From Flavobacterium kayseriense (GTDB lineage Bacteria; Bacteroidota; Bacteroidia; Flavobacteriales; Flavobacteriaceae): 64,000 nt of DNA. Below are positions 47,052 to 56,384 of this stretch, piece after piece; within the stretch, counting starts at the first letter, position 1; the number at the start of each line of letters is the position of its first letter. Below the pieces are notes generated by a model. The model was given only the letters and a program-made list of their open reading frames with translations. It did no database searches and was not told where the DNA came from. The stretch is taken from assembly GCF_014305095.1 (NCBI RefSeq), contig NZ_JACRUI010000001.1, positions 481,695-545,694 of the forward strand. The letters run 5' to 3'. The translations under genes were made by a program, and so were the position numbers.

Positions 47052-48227
47052 ATGAAACATTACGATTACATTTTTACCGGTTCGGGTTTAGCAGCATTGA
47101 TGACCGTTTACAAAATGATTACATCTGGTAAATTTGCCGATAAATCCATTTTATTAATCGATTCAGACAGTAAGAAAAAGAATGATCGCACCTGGTGTTT
47201 TTGGCAAGACGGACCTTCGACTTGGGAACAATCCGTTACTAAAAAATGGGATTTGGCTTTGTTTGCCAATAGCGATTTTCGTCGGGATTTAGAATTGAAA
47301 CCTTATACTTACAACCGAATCATAGCTTCTGATTTTTACAGTCAAGTATTTGATTTGATTTCGAAACAAGAAAACATTCGTTTCCTAAATGAGAAAGTTA
47401 CGGATATCAACGAATTAAAAACGCATGTTTATGTAGCCACCGAAACCCAAAGTTTCACCGGCGACAAATTATTCAATAGTATTTATCGAAAGGGAGAAGC
47501 CGAAAGCCAAAATCAATATCCGGTTTTGCAACAGCATTTTATTGGTTGGTTCATTAAGAGCAAACAAGCCGTTTTCAATCCAGAGCAAGCGACTTTTATG
47601 GATTTCTCGGTTGCCCAAAAAGGCAATACCCGTTTCATGTACGTTCTACCCACATCAACCAGCGAAGCTTTACTGGAATACACTTTGTTTTCGCATGATT
47701 TATTAACAAAAAGCGAGTACGAAAATGAGATTCAGAAATACATTTTAAAACTAGGCATCACTGATTACGAAATCACCGAAAAAGAACAAGGAAGCATCCC
47801 AATGACTTGTTATCCTTTTTGGAAAAAAAACACCCAACGCGTCCTTAACATAGGAACAGCTGGCGGATGGACCAAAGCCAGTACGGGTTACACCTTTAAA
47901 GGTTCTGATAAAAAATCAACTGCATTAATCGCTTTTTTACAAAAGGAAAATGATTTAACTAAATTTCACAGGAGCACTAAATTTTGGTTTTACGATTTGC
48001 TTCTATTGGATATTTTAGATCGAAAAAACGAAGAGGGTTCAGGGATATTTTCTTCGATGTTCAAAAAAGGAAGTCCTGCATTGATTTTTAAGTTTCTGGA
48101 TGAAGAAACTTCCTTATATGAAGATATCAAAGTCATCTTAAAATGTCCTAAAATGCCTTTCATCTGGTCTTTAATACGATCCGTTCGTTATTTATTCTAT
48201 AGAAGTAAGACATCTATCAAACAATAA
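47052..48227 (+). CDS. crtY: Lycopene beta-cyclase-like protein
   Basis: This FAD-dependent enzyme cyclises lycopene to beta-carotene. The 391 residues begin with a dinucleotide-binding motif (YIFTGSGLAALMTVYKM), followed by NDRTWCFWQD, a strong signature of the CrtY/CrtL family, and GTAGGWTKASTGYTF later. It lies 35 bp after the thioredoxin-like gene and away from any other carotenoid gene in this window. In flavobacteria beta-carotene feeds zeaxanthin or flexirubin-independent yellow pigments. Confidence 0.9.
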   Translation: MKHYDYIFTGSGLAALMTVYKMITSGKFADKSILLIDSDSKKKNDRTWCFWQDGPSTWEQSVTKKWDLALFANSDFRRDLELKPYTYNRIIASDFYSQVFDLISKQENIRFLNEKVTDINELKTHVYVATETQSFTGDKLFNSIYRKGEAESQNQYPVLQQHFIGWFIKSKQAVFNPEQATFMDFSVAQKGNTRFMYVLPTSTSEALLEYTLFSHDLLTKSEYENEIQKYILKLGITDYEITEKEQGSIPMTCYPFWKKNTQRVLNIGTAGGWTKASTGYTFKGSDKKSTALIAFLQKENDLTKFHRSTKFWFYDLLLLDILDRKNEEGSGIFSSMFKKGSPALIFKFLDEETSLYEDIKVILKCPKMPFIWSLIRSVRYLFYRSKTSIKQ

Positions 48228-48311
48228 CAAAACTTTATAAAGCAAATAATGGAGTTCTTTTTAATCTTCGTAACTTTGCACATTCAAAATTAATATTTAA
48301 AATATAACGAT

Positions 48312-48722
48312 ATGTATCCACAAGACATGGTAATCCCAATGCAGGCTGAACTAACAACTGCAGGGTTTCAAGATTTACATACTGCTCAAGAAGTAGAAAA
48401 CGCAATCAAAGCAGAAGGAACAACATTAGTAGTTGTGAATTCAGTTTGTGGCTGTGCAGCTAGAAATGCGCGTCCAGGAGCAAAAATGAGTTTAGACGGA
48501 GCAAAAAAGCCAGATCATTTAATCACGGTTTTTGCAGGAGTTGACAAAGAAGCGGTTGATGCAGCTAGACAACAAATGTTTCCTTTTCCTCCATCATCGC
48601 CATCTATGGCGTTGTTCAAAAACGGAGAATTGGTTCATATGTTAGAGCGTCACCACATTGAAGGACGTCCAGCTGAAATGATTGCTGAGAACCTACAAGA
48701 TGCTTACAACGAGCACTGTTAA
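48312..48722 (+). CDS. BrxA/BrxB family bacilliredoxin
   Basis: The 136-residue thioredoxin-fold protein of the YphP/DUF1094 family has the active site Cys46-Gly-Cys48 (VNSVCGCAARNARPG). In Firmicutes these proteins remove bacillithiol from thiolated proteins. Bacteroidota of this group also make bacillithiol, so the role can be the same. A final Cys136 at the C-terminus is present. TAACTTTG at 48271-48278 is a likely -7 element. Confidence 0.94.
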   Translation: MYPQDMVIPMQAELTTAGFQDLHTAQEVENAIKAEGTTLVVVNSVCGCAARNARPGAKMSLDGAKKPDHLITVFAGVDKEAVDAARQQMFPFPPSSPSMALFKNGELVHMLERHHIEGRPAEMIAENLQDAYNEHC

Positions 48723-48759
48723 GACTTTTGATTTAAAGCAAAGAAAGTAAGATTTATTT

Positions 48760-48802
48760 ACCGCAAATTCGCAGATTATTCCTGTGAGTTTGCGGTTTTT
48801 AT
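48760..48802 (+). terminator. Terminator after bacilliredoxin gene
   Basis: ACCGCAAA (48760-48767) pairs with TTTGCGGT (48789-48796), extended by TC/GA pairs, then a run of T. Confidence 0.8.
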
Positions 48803-48827
48803 TTTGAGCTATTTTGAACCCTAATTG

Positions 48828-48896
48828 TCATTCTGACGAAGGAAGAATCCAAACAGCATGAGCAGCACATAGCGGTTCTTCGTTCCTCATAAAGAC
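48828..48896. repeat. REP-like inverted repeat, TCATTCTGACGAAGGA family
   Basis: TCATTCTGACGAAGGAAGAA (from 48828) faces GGTTCTTCGTTCCTCAT (from 48874), the same family as 16418-16485 and the array at 30446. The loop is about 23 bases. Confidence 0.75.
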
Positions 48897-49004
48897 AAAG
48901 TTTTACTATTTAGCTTCTTCTAAAACAAACTTAATCAAAGTTAAAATTTATACAAAAACCACTTTTGTTTTTTAAATGCTTCCAAAAAGTAATAATTTTA
49001 TAAG

Positions 49005-49796
49005 ATGAAAAAATCGATACTTACGCTTTGTATTCTAGCTTTAACCGTAGTGTCTTGTAACTCTAAAAGAGAAAATCAAGTCGATGCTTTGAAAAATGAC
49101 TCAACCGAAGTGGCTAAACCGTTATCAAAAGCGGATTCTATTGTCAATGCCGCCATTGAGGCTCACGGTGGAAAACGATATAATACTGCCGACTATTCGT
49201 TTGAGTTTAGAGGGAAAAAATATCGTTTTCAAAATAATGAAAATATCTATACGTATACTTCAGAGATCCAAACAGGTGATTCGCTAGTTAAGGATATCCT
49301 AACTTCTGATAAATTTGAAAGAGCAATCAACGGTCAAAAGCAAACATTAAGTAAAGAAGATATTGCTAAATACTCTGAAGCTTTAAATTCAGTTATTTAC
49401 TTCGCTACGCTTCCTTACAAACTCCAAGATGCTTCTGTAAATAAAATGTATATCGAAGAAAAAACCATCAAGGAAAAGAAATACGAGGTCATAAAAATAA
49501 CTTTTGGCGAAGCCGGAGGTGGAAAAGATTTCGATGATGAATATATGTATTGGATCAATAAAGAAACTCGAAAAATAGACTACTTAGCTTACAGCTATAA
49601 AGTTAATGATGGAGGTGTCCGCTTTAGAGCTGCCTTTAATAGCAGAGTTATTGACGGTATTACTTTTCAGGATTATATAAATTATGAAGCACCAGTTACA
49701 ACCGAATTAAAAAATCTACCCCAATTATACGAACAAGGAAAACTGAAAGAACTGTCTCAAATTCTCACCGAGGGCGTCATGAAAAATAACAAGTAG
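49005..49796 (+). CDS. Lipoprotein, DUF6503-like
   Basis: This is a 263-residue lipoprotein with lipobox VVSC (Cys18) after a hydrophobic start. The motif ADSIVNAAIEAHGGKRYN (about 43-60), followed by YSFEFRGKKYRF, is shared with a family of Bacteroidota outer-membrane lipoproteins labelled DUF6503. The fold looks like a lipocalin or LolA-type beta-barrel that binds a hydrophobic ligand, but that is a guess. It is a single gene. Confidence 0.8.
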   Translation: MKKSILTLCILALTVVSCNSKRENQVDALKNDSTEVAKPLSKADSIVNAAIEAHGGKRYNTADYSFEFRGKKYRFQNNENIYTYTSEIQTGDSLVKDILTSDKFERAINGQKQTLSKEDIAKYSEALNSVIYFATLPYKLQDASVNKMYIEEKTIKEKKYEVIKITFGEAGGGKDFDDEYMYWINKETRKIDYLAYSYKVNDGGVRFRAAFNSRVIDGITFQDYINYEAPVTTELKNLPQLYEQGKLKELSQILTEGVMKNNK

Positions 49797-50022
49797 AAGA
49801 TTTCTATGTAAAATTAAATTGCCAACTATTTAGCCCGCACTTTTAATTACATACTACTTTCGAAAATTAAAACGGAATAGTTGATTCCCATATATAATTA
49901 ATTAAAACACAAAACTATAGCAATTCGCTGAATATTAGGGGCAATTCACCGATTAGTATAAAAACCATCTTTATTTACTCATACTTTTGAATATTCAATT
50001 TAACGAGTAAATCAAAAATAGT

Positions 50023-50994
50023 ATGAACAAGCCCTTCTTTATTTTATTTTCTACAGTGCTACTTACACTTGTGAACTCCTGTAGTAAAGATGATACAACT
50101 ACTGAAACGACTACTGAAGAAGCTGTTGTAATTAATGTTGCTTCATCTAACTTTTTGACTGGTGGTTTAGTAGAGCCTATTACAATAGTGTCAAAAACCC
50201 TTTCAGATGGATCAACTGCGAATTGTTTTAAAATAGTAGTCAATAGTCTTGCGTCAGATCACACAATGGGACCATGGTGTCCATCTAATATTTCTGATGA
50301 TGCTACAAAGGGTGGAATCTGGTTAGAAGGAGGTAAAGTATATGATGTAGATGGTGCATTTGTAAAAAACATGGCAACTTTTTATAAAGACAATACTTGG
50401 ATGATGTATAATGCTACCACTGGAGAAATCACTAAAGCAAGTACTAAAACGGAATGTGAAGAAGCTGCTAATCCCAATGTAGGTGCTCAATATAGAAATT
50501 ACTGTGTAGAGTGTTTACCCTCTTATGTGGCTAATTTATCTCATACCTACTATATTCCTATAACCCCAAAAGCAGCAAGCTCTGCAACTGCATTTGGAGG
50601 TGGACCTATGTCAAGCGGACCTAGCGTAAGAGGTTTGGCTTTCAACGGCGTTGTTTTTGACGCACCTGCACCTACAAGTGTGATATTAGCCGCATATACA
50701 CTAGCACCATTCGACGACGCTGGAGGCCACATCAATTTGGCAGCAGGATACCATTACCATGCTGCAACAGGGTTAACTACACAAATAGCTCAAGCTGATG
50801 GTCATGCTGCTATGATAGGATATGCACTCGACGGATATGGAATGTATCAACACCTTAGCACTAGCGGAACTGAATATACGGATCTTGATGCATCTCTAGG
50901 ACATTATGATACCACTAGAGGCTATCATTACCATGTAGATGCCGCAGGAAAAAACAACTTTATAAACAGTTTACATGGTGTATATGTCAAATAA
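50023..50994 (+). CDS. YHYH-domain lipoprotein
   Basis: This secreted lipoprotein of 323 residues has lipobox NSCS at about Cys20 and an acidic, Thr-rich linker. The YHYH domain is the remaining two thirds: YHYHAATGL (about 242) and GYHYHVDAAGK (about 304) are the two name-giving motifs, and GYALDGYGMY lies between them. The histidine pairs are likely metal ligands. The family is found in periplasmic or secreted proteins of unknown function. It overlaps the next gene, whose product is a membrane protein. Confidence 0.92.
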   Translation: MNKPFFILFSTVLLTLVNSCSKDDTTTETTTEEAVVINVASSNFLTGGLVEPITIVSKTLSDGSTANCFKIVVNSLASDHTMGPWCPSNISDDATKGGIWLEGGKVYDVDGAFVKNMATFYKDNTWMMYNATTGEITKASTKTECEEAANPNVGAQYRNYCVECLPSYVANLSHTYYIPITPKAASSATAFGGGPMSSGPSVRGLAFNGVVFDAPAPTSVILAAYTLAPFDDAGGHINLAAGYHYHAATGLTTQIAQADGHAAMIGYALDGYGMYQHLSTSGTEYTDLDASLGHYDTTRGYHYHVDAAGKNNFINSLHGVYVK

Positions 50995-51619
50995 TAAAAT
51001 AGTAAAGCAATGCTTATTCTTTATGGCATTGTTCGTGTCTTTTGCTAGCTATGCCCACCAACCAGATTTATCTACGGCTGTGCTTTCAAAAACAGATGAC
51101 GGTAAATATATATTACAGATAACAAGTTCATTATCGGCATTTGAGGGCGAAATAGATTATCTGTATTCGAAAGGCGCTTACAAAACACCTGAAGATTTCA
51201 TAAAATTAGTTGTTGATCATTTTAATAAAAATGTCTTTTTTATCGTAAACGAAAAAGACACTTTAAAATTTGGAAAACCATTAGTGCTTTTAGGTCACGA
51301 ATCCAAATTAGTAGTCGAAGTACTTAATTTTCCTAAGAATACAAATTCGTTTTATTTTCGTAATACCATGTTTAAGGACATGCCACATAATCAAATGGCT
51401 GTTATGATGCTTATCGAGGGTTTTCCTAAAGAACAATATATTTTGGCAAACGAAAACGAGCAAACGATTCAGTTAGAATTAAAAGAAGGTGCTTGGGTTA
51501 CTAATGATAGTGATGAATTAAAGATGAAAAACGTACTGTACATTTCTTTCTTCTTAATTTTGGCCATGCTTCCACTAGTTTACATAAGGTATAGACACCG
51601 TAAAAATTACAGAAAATAA
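50984..51619 (+). CDS. Exported hypothetical protein with C-terminal membrane anchor
   Basis: The protein starts MSNNKIVKQCLFFMALFVSF (211 residues; an ATG three codons earlier is also possible). A signal peptide ends near YAHQ. A beta-rich periplasmic domain (25-175) follows, then one membrane helix (about 183-200) and a basic tail RYRHRKNYRK. No family name is recognised. It overlaps the YHYH gene by about 11 bp, so the two are translationally coupled and probably work together. Confidence 0.75.
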   Translation: MSNNKIVKQCLFFMALFVSFASYAHQPDLSTAVLSKTDDGKYILQITSSLSAFEGEIDYLYSKGAYKTPEDFIKLVVDHFNKNVFFIVNEKDTLKFGKPLVLLGHESKLVVEVLNFPKNTNSFYFRNTMFKDMPHNQMAVMMLIEGFPKEQYILANENEQTIQLELKEGAWVTNDSDELKMKNVLYISFFLILAMLPLVYIRYRHRKNYRK

Positions 51620-51624
51620 CAAAT

Positions 51625-51652
51625 AGCTCAGAAACATTTTCTGGGCTTTTTG
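51625..51652 (+). terminator. Terminator after YHYH operon
   Basis: AGCTCAGAAA (51625-51634) and TTTCTGGGCT (51638-51647) pair with one G-U, followed by T-rich sequence. A near-identical stem ends ppsA at 54587. Confidence 0.75.
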
Positions 51653-52118
51653 CATTTAATAAGTGATTAACTACTACTAACTTTATGGACCAATGTTTTT
51701 TACTTAACAATCACTTCATACTATTTGTCAGGTAAAATGTTTCAAGAAAGTTGTTCACGTATGTTTAGATACGTTCAGCAGGACAAAGCAAGTGAAATAG
51801 TTTGAAAAATAATTAAACGCTATTCCTATTGATTCAAACTATATTCAATATTGGTATAAATAATATAAACCTGAGTTTGTTTTATTATTTGCATGACAAC
51901 ACGCTTTGATCGCTTCTATGCTAAAACTCAATTATTGTTCTAGCTCATAATAAGCAAAAATAAAAGCTTTTCATTTGATAATGAAACAATTAAATCATTT
52001 ACAACCAACTTCAAATAGATAAATTTGATTAACTTTATGATTCAATAAAAGCACTTAGCCACATAAAAGACAATATGGTAGTTGCGATTATTAAATGGTT
52101 ATAAAAAATTATTTAATT
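51653..52118. other. Gene-free upstream region of ppsA
   Basis: This 466-bp AT-rich stretch lies between the terminator and ppsA. No conserved ORF, repeat copy or strong TTTG-N20-TAnnTTTG promoter is seen. It probably holds the ppsA promoter and a long leader. Confidence 0.4.
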
Positions 52119-54512
52119 ATGGACTTTATCAAACATTTTTCGGAGGTATCAAATAAGGATGTGCCAACAGTTGGAGGTAAAAACGCTTCATTAGGTGAAA
52201 TGTACCGATCCCTTTTATCGAAAGGAGTAGTTGTACCAGAAGGCTTTGCGATTACATCAGAAGGATATTGGTTGTTTTTGAATGAAAATGAATTTATTCC
52301 ACAATTGACCACCATACTATCCAAACTAGATACCACCCATTTTAATAATTTATCTGAGATAGGACTACAGTCTAGAAATTTAATTCTTTCAGGACAAATT
52401 CCCGAATTACTTAAAAAAAATATCCTTCAAGCCTATCATAAATTATCCGCCTCTGTAGGTGCCGAAAAAACATTTGCCGTTCGAAGCAGCGCCACAGCCG
52501 AAGATCTTCCCACTGCAAGTTTTGCAGGTCAGCAAGAATCCTATTTGAACGTAAAAGGAGAACAAAATCTAATTAAAGCTTGTCAGCGATGCTATGCTTC
52601 TTTGTTTACAGACAGAGCTATAAAATATAGAGTAGACAATGGTTTTGACCACATGAAAGTAGCTTTGTCTATTGGTGTTCAAACTATGATACGATCAGAC
52701 ATTGCGAGTTCGGGTGTGATGTTTACCCTTGATCCCGATTCAGGTTTTGAAAATACAGTACTTGTTTCAGGAGCATGGGGATTGGGAGAAAATGTGGTGC
52801 AAGGAACGGTAAACACCGATGAATTTCTTGTTTTTAAACCTCTGTTAGATAAAGTTTCTCAACCTATCATTTCTCGAAAATTAGGTAGCAAAATAAAAAC
52901 AATGGTATATTCTTCAATGGACACTGACGCTATCGTAAAACCAGAAGAAGCAATCATCAACCTAGATACTACCGTTGAAAAAAGAGAGCAATATATATTG
53001 AGTGACCAAGAAGTGGTTCAACTTGCAAAGTGGGCCTGCATCATTGAGAAACATTACAATTGCCATATGGATATTGAATGGGCAAAAGATGGAGGTGATG
53101 GAAAAATGTATATCGTACAAGCACGACCCGAAACAGTGTACCGTAATAAAAAACAACATGAATTCAAGCAGTATACCTTGCTTGAAAAAGGGAACATAAT
53201 ATGCAGCGGTGCAGGCTTAGGGAACAAAATTGTTTCGGGCAAGGCAAGAATACTCCATTCTCCATCTGAAATATCAAAATTGAGTGCTGGAGAAATTCTA
53301 GTAACGGAACGAACCGATCCTGATTGGGATCCTATAATGAAAAAAGCAGTAGCAATCATTACAGATCAAGGAGGGCGCACATCACATGCAGCCATTGTTG
53401 CTCGGGAATTGGGTGCTGTTGCAGTAGTGGGTACTGGAAATGGATCAAAGAGTATCGAGGATGGCCAGATAATCACTGTATCTACTGCCAGAGGAAATCT
53501 AGGTGTGGTCTATGATGGGATATTAAAATGGGAGGAAAAAACAATAGATATTTCAGCTATTCCAAAAACCAAAACAAAGGTGATGCTTATTTTGGCGCAA
53601 CCAGATGAAGCTTTTGGATTTTCACTTCTACCAAATGATGGCGTGGGCTTAATGCGCATGGAGTTCATCATTAGCAACACCATCGGCATTCATCCCATGG
53701 CGCTAAAACATTTTGACACTATTACAGATTCCGCAATAAAAGAAAAAATTGAAAAAACTACACGGTTGTATAAAAGCAAAGAGGACTTTTTCATACAATC
53801 ATTGGCGGAAGCAACTGCAAAAATGGCTGCCGCTTTTTACCCAAAAGAAGTCATTGTGAGAATGAGTGATTTTAAGTCGAATGAATATGCCAATTTACTA
53901 GGAGGAAAACAATTTGAACCCAATGAAGAGAACCCGATGATTGGTTTTAGAGGTGCTTCACGATATTACCATCCTTTGTACAAAGATGCTTTTGAGATGG
54001 AATGCAAAGCGATGAAAATAGTACGTGATGACATGGGTTTAACTAACATAAAATTGATGATTCCTTTTTGTCGTTCTATCACTGAAGCCGAAAAGGTTAT
54101 CGCTGTAATGGATGGTTGTGGATTGAAAAGAAACGAAAACGGATTAGAGTTGTACGTGATGATTGAAATCCCAAGCAATGCATTACTTGCTGAAGAATTC
54201 GCAAAATATTTTGACGGATTCTCTATTGGGTCTAACGACCTAACTCAATTGACATTAGGCGCGGATAGGGATTCGGAATTATTAAGCGAAGTTTTTAATC
54301 CTTTTGATCCCGCGGTGATGCAATTAATCGAAATGACATTGACTAAGGCAAAGAAAACAAACACACACACAGGACTATGCGGACAAGCACCAAGCGATTA
54401 TCCAGAGTATGCGCAGTTTCTAGTTAAAAACGGTATTGATAGCATTTCCTTTAATCCTGATGCTTTGATAAAGGGAATCGAAAATATTGCAGTAGCAGAG
54501 AAACAAAAATAA
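52119..54512 (+). CDS. ppsA: Phosphoenolpyruvate synthase
   Basis: It converts pyruvate, ATP and water to PEP, AMP and phosphate, the first gluconeogenic step. That step is useful when growing on alginate-derived pyruvate. The start is the ATG of MDFIKHFSEVS (about 797 residues, normal for PpsA). It has the ATP-grasp domain with VGGKNASLGEMY, the phospho-His swivel domain motif GGRTSHAAI, and the PEP-binding barrel with GSNDLTQLTLG and a late Cys in TGLCGQAPSD. It is longer than PPDK-unrelated homologues only by normal variation. Confidence 0.96.
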   Translation: MDFIKHFSEVSNKDVPTVGGKNASLGEMYRSLLSKGVVVPEGFAITSEGYWLFLNENEFIPQLTTILSKLDTTHFNNLSEIGLQSRNLILSGQIPELLKKNILQAYHKLSASVGAEKTFAVRSSATAEDLPTASFAGQQESYLNVKGEQNLIKACQRCYASLFTDRAIKYRVDNGFDHMKVALSIGVQTMIRSDIASSGVMFTLDPDSGFENTVLVSGAWGLGENVVQGTVNTDEFLVFKPLLDKVSQPIISRKLGSKIKTMVYSSMDTDAIVKPEEAIINLDTTVEKREQYILSDQEVVQLAKWACIIEKHYNCHMDIEWAKDGGDGKMYIVQARPETVYRNKKQHEFKQYTLLEKGNIICSGAGLGNKIVSGKARILHSPSEISKLSAGEILVTERTDPDWDPIMKKAVAIITDQGGRTSHAAIVARELGAVAVVGTGNGSKSIEDGQIITVSTARGNLGVVYDGILKWEEKTIDISAIPKTKTKVMLILAQPDEAFGFSLLPNDGVGLMRMEFIISNTIGIHPMALKHFDTITDSAIKEKIEKTTRLYKSKEDFFIQSLAEATAKMAAAFYPKEVIVRMSDFKSNEYANLLGGKQFEPNEENPMIGFRGASRYYHPLYKDAFEMECKAMKIVRDDMGLTNIKLMIPFCRSITEAEKVIAVMDGCGLKRNENGLELYVMIEIPSNALLAEEFAKYFDGFSIGSNDLTQLTLGADRDSELLSEVFNPFDPAVMQLIEMTLTKAKKTNTHTGLCGQAPSDYPEYAQFLVKNGIDSISFNPDALIKGIENIAVAEKQK

Positions 54513-54586
54513 ACCCCGTAATTATAATTTAATTAGCGGACGGTTATATTGACAAGAGTAAGAAGAATAGATTATAAAACAAAATT

Positions 54587-54614
54587 AGCTCAGAAGTACA
54601 TTCTGGGCTTTTTT
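54587..54614 (+). terminator. Terminator after ppsA
   Basis: AGCTCAGAA (54587-54595) pairs with TTCTGGGCT (54601-54609), then six T. Confidence 0.8.
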
Positions 54615-54656
54615 CGTCTTATAATGAAATCAGATCTTCAATAACCCCGAATACCC

Positions 54657-54737
54657 TAGCCCAGATTGCAGCGGCATCCTCTTTTAGTAGCGATAGCGGA
54701 GACAAGAGATATAGCGGAAAGCTGGAAATAGCTCCTA
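54657..54737 (+). repeat. Dispersed variable-stem element, copy C
   Basis: The flanks TAGCCCAGATTGCAGCGGCA and GATATAGCGGAAAGCTGGAA/ATAGCTCCTAG match copies A, B and D. Its variable stem is weaker (CTCTT / AAGAG, with AGCGATAGCGGAGAC between). It lies between ppsA and trhO. Confidence 0.8.
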
Positions 54738-54758
54738 GAAACGTAGAACATCTTAACC

Positions 54759-54790
54759 TTTGCTCCTCTGAACCTTTTTTCATACTTTTG
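54759..54790 (+). promoter_or_regulatory. Promoter of trhO
   Basis: TTTG (54759-54762), exactly 20 bp, then TACTTTTG (54783-54790) fits the Bacteroidota consensus. It is 36 bp before the start codon. Confidence 0.7.
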
Positions 54791-54825
54791 CAAAAATAAT
54801 TTTTCACACTTAAACCGTTTATAGC

Positions 54826-56202
54826 ATGCAACTGTATAACACTTTAAGCGCAGAAGAAAGAGCCATCATGATTGATGATGCCGGAAAACAAAGACTTACT
54901 TTGTCGTTCTATGCTTATGCGCAAATCTCAGATCCAACACAATTTCGTAACGATTTATTCCGTGCTTGGGACCCATTAGTGGTTCTTGGTCGAATATATG
55001 TAGCCAAAGAAGGAATAAATGCTCAGTTATCACTTCCTGCAGATAATTTCTATGCTTTTAAAGATTCTATCGAAGCCTACGATTTCATGAAAGGGATGCG
55101 ATTGAATATTGCCGTAGAGCATGATGATCACTCGTTCTTGAAACTGACGATTAAAGTGCGTGACAAAATTGTTGCCGATGGTTTGAATGATGAAACTTTT
55201 GATGTGACAAACATTGGAGTGCATTTGAAAGCCAAGGAATTCAACGAAATTTTGGATGATCCCAATACAATTGTAGTTGATTTTCGAAATCATTACGAAA
55301 GTGAAATCGGCTATTTTAAAGGAGCGATTACGCCAGATGTAGATACTTTTCGCGAATCTTTACCGATTATCAACGAGCAACTACAAGATTTTAAAGAAGA
55401 TAAAAACTTAGTGATGTATTGCACTGGAGGAATTCGTTGTGAGAAAGCTTCGGCTTACTTCAAGCACCAAGGTTTCAAAAATGTATTCCAATTAGAGGGT
55501 GGTATTATTAACTACGCAAAACAAATTAAGGAAGAGGAATTAGAGAGTAAATTCATTGGTAAAAACTTTGTATTTGACCACCGCTTAGGCGAAAGAATCA
55601 CTGACGATATTGTATCTCAATGCCACCAATGCGGAAAACCTTGTGATGTACACACCAATTGTATTAATGAAGGTTGCCATTTGTTGTTTATTCAATGTGA
55701 GGAATGTGCACAAGCGATGCAAGGTTGTTGTTCAGCCGAATGTGTAGAGGTAATTCATTTACCAGAAGAAGAGCAAAAAGCGATTCGTCGCGGAGTGAAA
55801 AACGGAAATAAGATTTTCAAAAAAGGAAAATCGGATGTATTGACTTTCAAGAATAGAGAAGCAAGTCTCGATCCTTTGGATGTAATTCCAAATCTTGCTG
55901 ATTTAATAAAATCGAAAGCGTTGGCTAAAAAACAACCAAAAATCAAGAAACAGTACATTGGTAATGGAACGCATTTTTATCCAAAACCGAGTATTGGTCA
56001 ATTTTCTATCGAAGAAAACGAAATCAATGTTGGCGATACCATCATGATCAAAGGAATGACGACTGGCGAACAACAATTAGTCATTACCGAAATGCAAGTG
56101 AATGATGTAAAGGCGGATAAAGCCGTTGCTGGCGATGTTTGTACGATTCAATTGCCATTTCGAATTCGACTATCCGATAAATTATATAAAGTTTTAGCAT
56201 AA
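54826..56202 (+). CDS. trhO: tRNA U34 hydroxylase TrhO with extra C-terminal TrhP-like (U32_C) domain
   Basis: TrhO (YceA) makes 5-hydroxyuridine at tRNA position 34 using O2. The rhodanese domain (about 135-235) has the active-site loop Cys199-TGGIRC205, and a Cys-rich segment (266-306) follows. The family is normally about 320-350 residues; this one has 458. The extension, 375-458, reads YIGNGTHFYPKPSIGQFSIE, then INVGDTIMIKGMTTG and ends DKLYKVL. That matches the pattern of the peptidase U32 C-terminal beta-barrel of TrhP (YegQ), the prephenate-dependent enzyme for the same base. Confidence 0.9.
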   Translation: MQLYNTLSAEERAIMIDDAGKQRLTLSFYAYAQISDPTQFRNDLFRAWDPLVVLGRIYVAKEGINAQLSLPADNFYAFKDSIEAYDFMKGMRLNIAVEHDDHSFLKLTIKVRDKIVADGLNDETFDVTNIGVHLKAKEFNEILDDPNTIVVDFRNHYESEIGYFKGAITPDVDTFRESLPIINEQLQDFKEDKNLVMYCTGGIRCEKASAYFKHQGFKNVFQLEGGIINYAKQIKEEELESKFIGKNFVFDHRLGERITDDIVSQCHQCGKPCDVHTNCINEGCHLLFIQCEECAQAMQGCCSAECVEVIHLPEEEQKAIRRGVKNGNKIFKKGKSDVLTFKNREASLDPLDVIPNLADLIKSKALAKKQPKIKKQYIGNGTHFYPKPSIGQFSIEENEINVGDTIMIKGMTTGEQQLVITEMQVNDVKADKAVAGDVCTIQLPFRIRLSDKLYKVLA

Positions 56203-56222
56203 ATATAAAAGCTTATAGCACT

Positions 56223-56262
56223 AAAAATGCCTATTTCAATTGTTTGGAATAGGCATTTTTTA
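56223..56262 (+). terminator. Terminator after trhO
   Basis: AAAAATGCCTATT (56223-56235) and AATAGGCATTTTT (56248-56260) form a perfect 13-bp stem followed by T. Confidence 0.9.
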
Positions 56263-56384
56263 CTTAAAAGTCTAATTGTAAGACAATGCTAAGTTTTGCA
56301 ACTTTCGCTTAAAAAATACTATCTTTACGGATTAAACGTTTTAAGAACATAAGTTGTGCTAGTCACAACACTATATATAAAATT

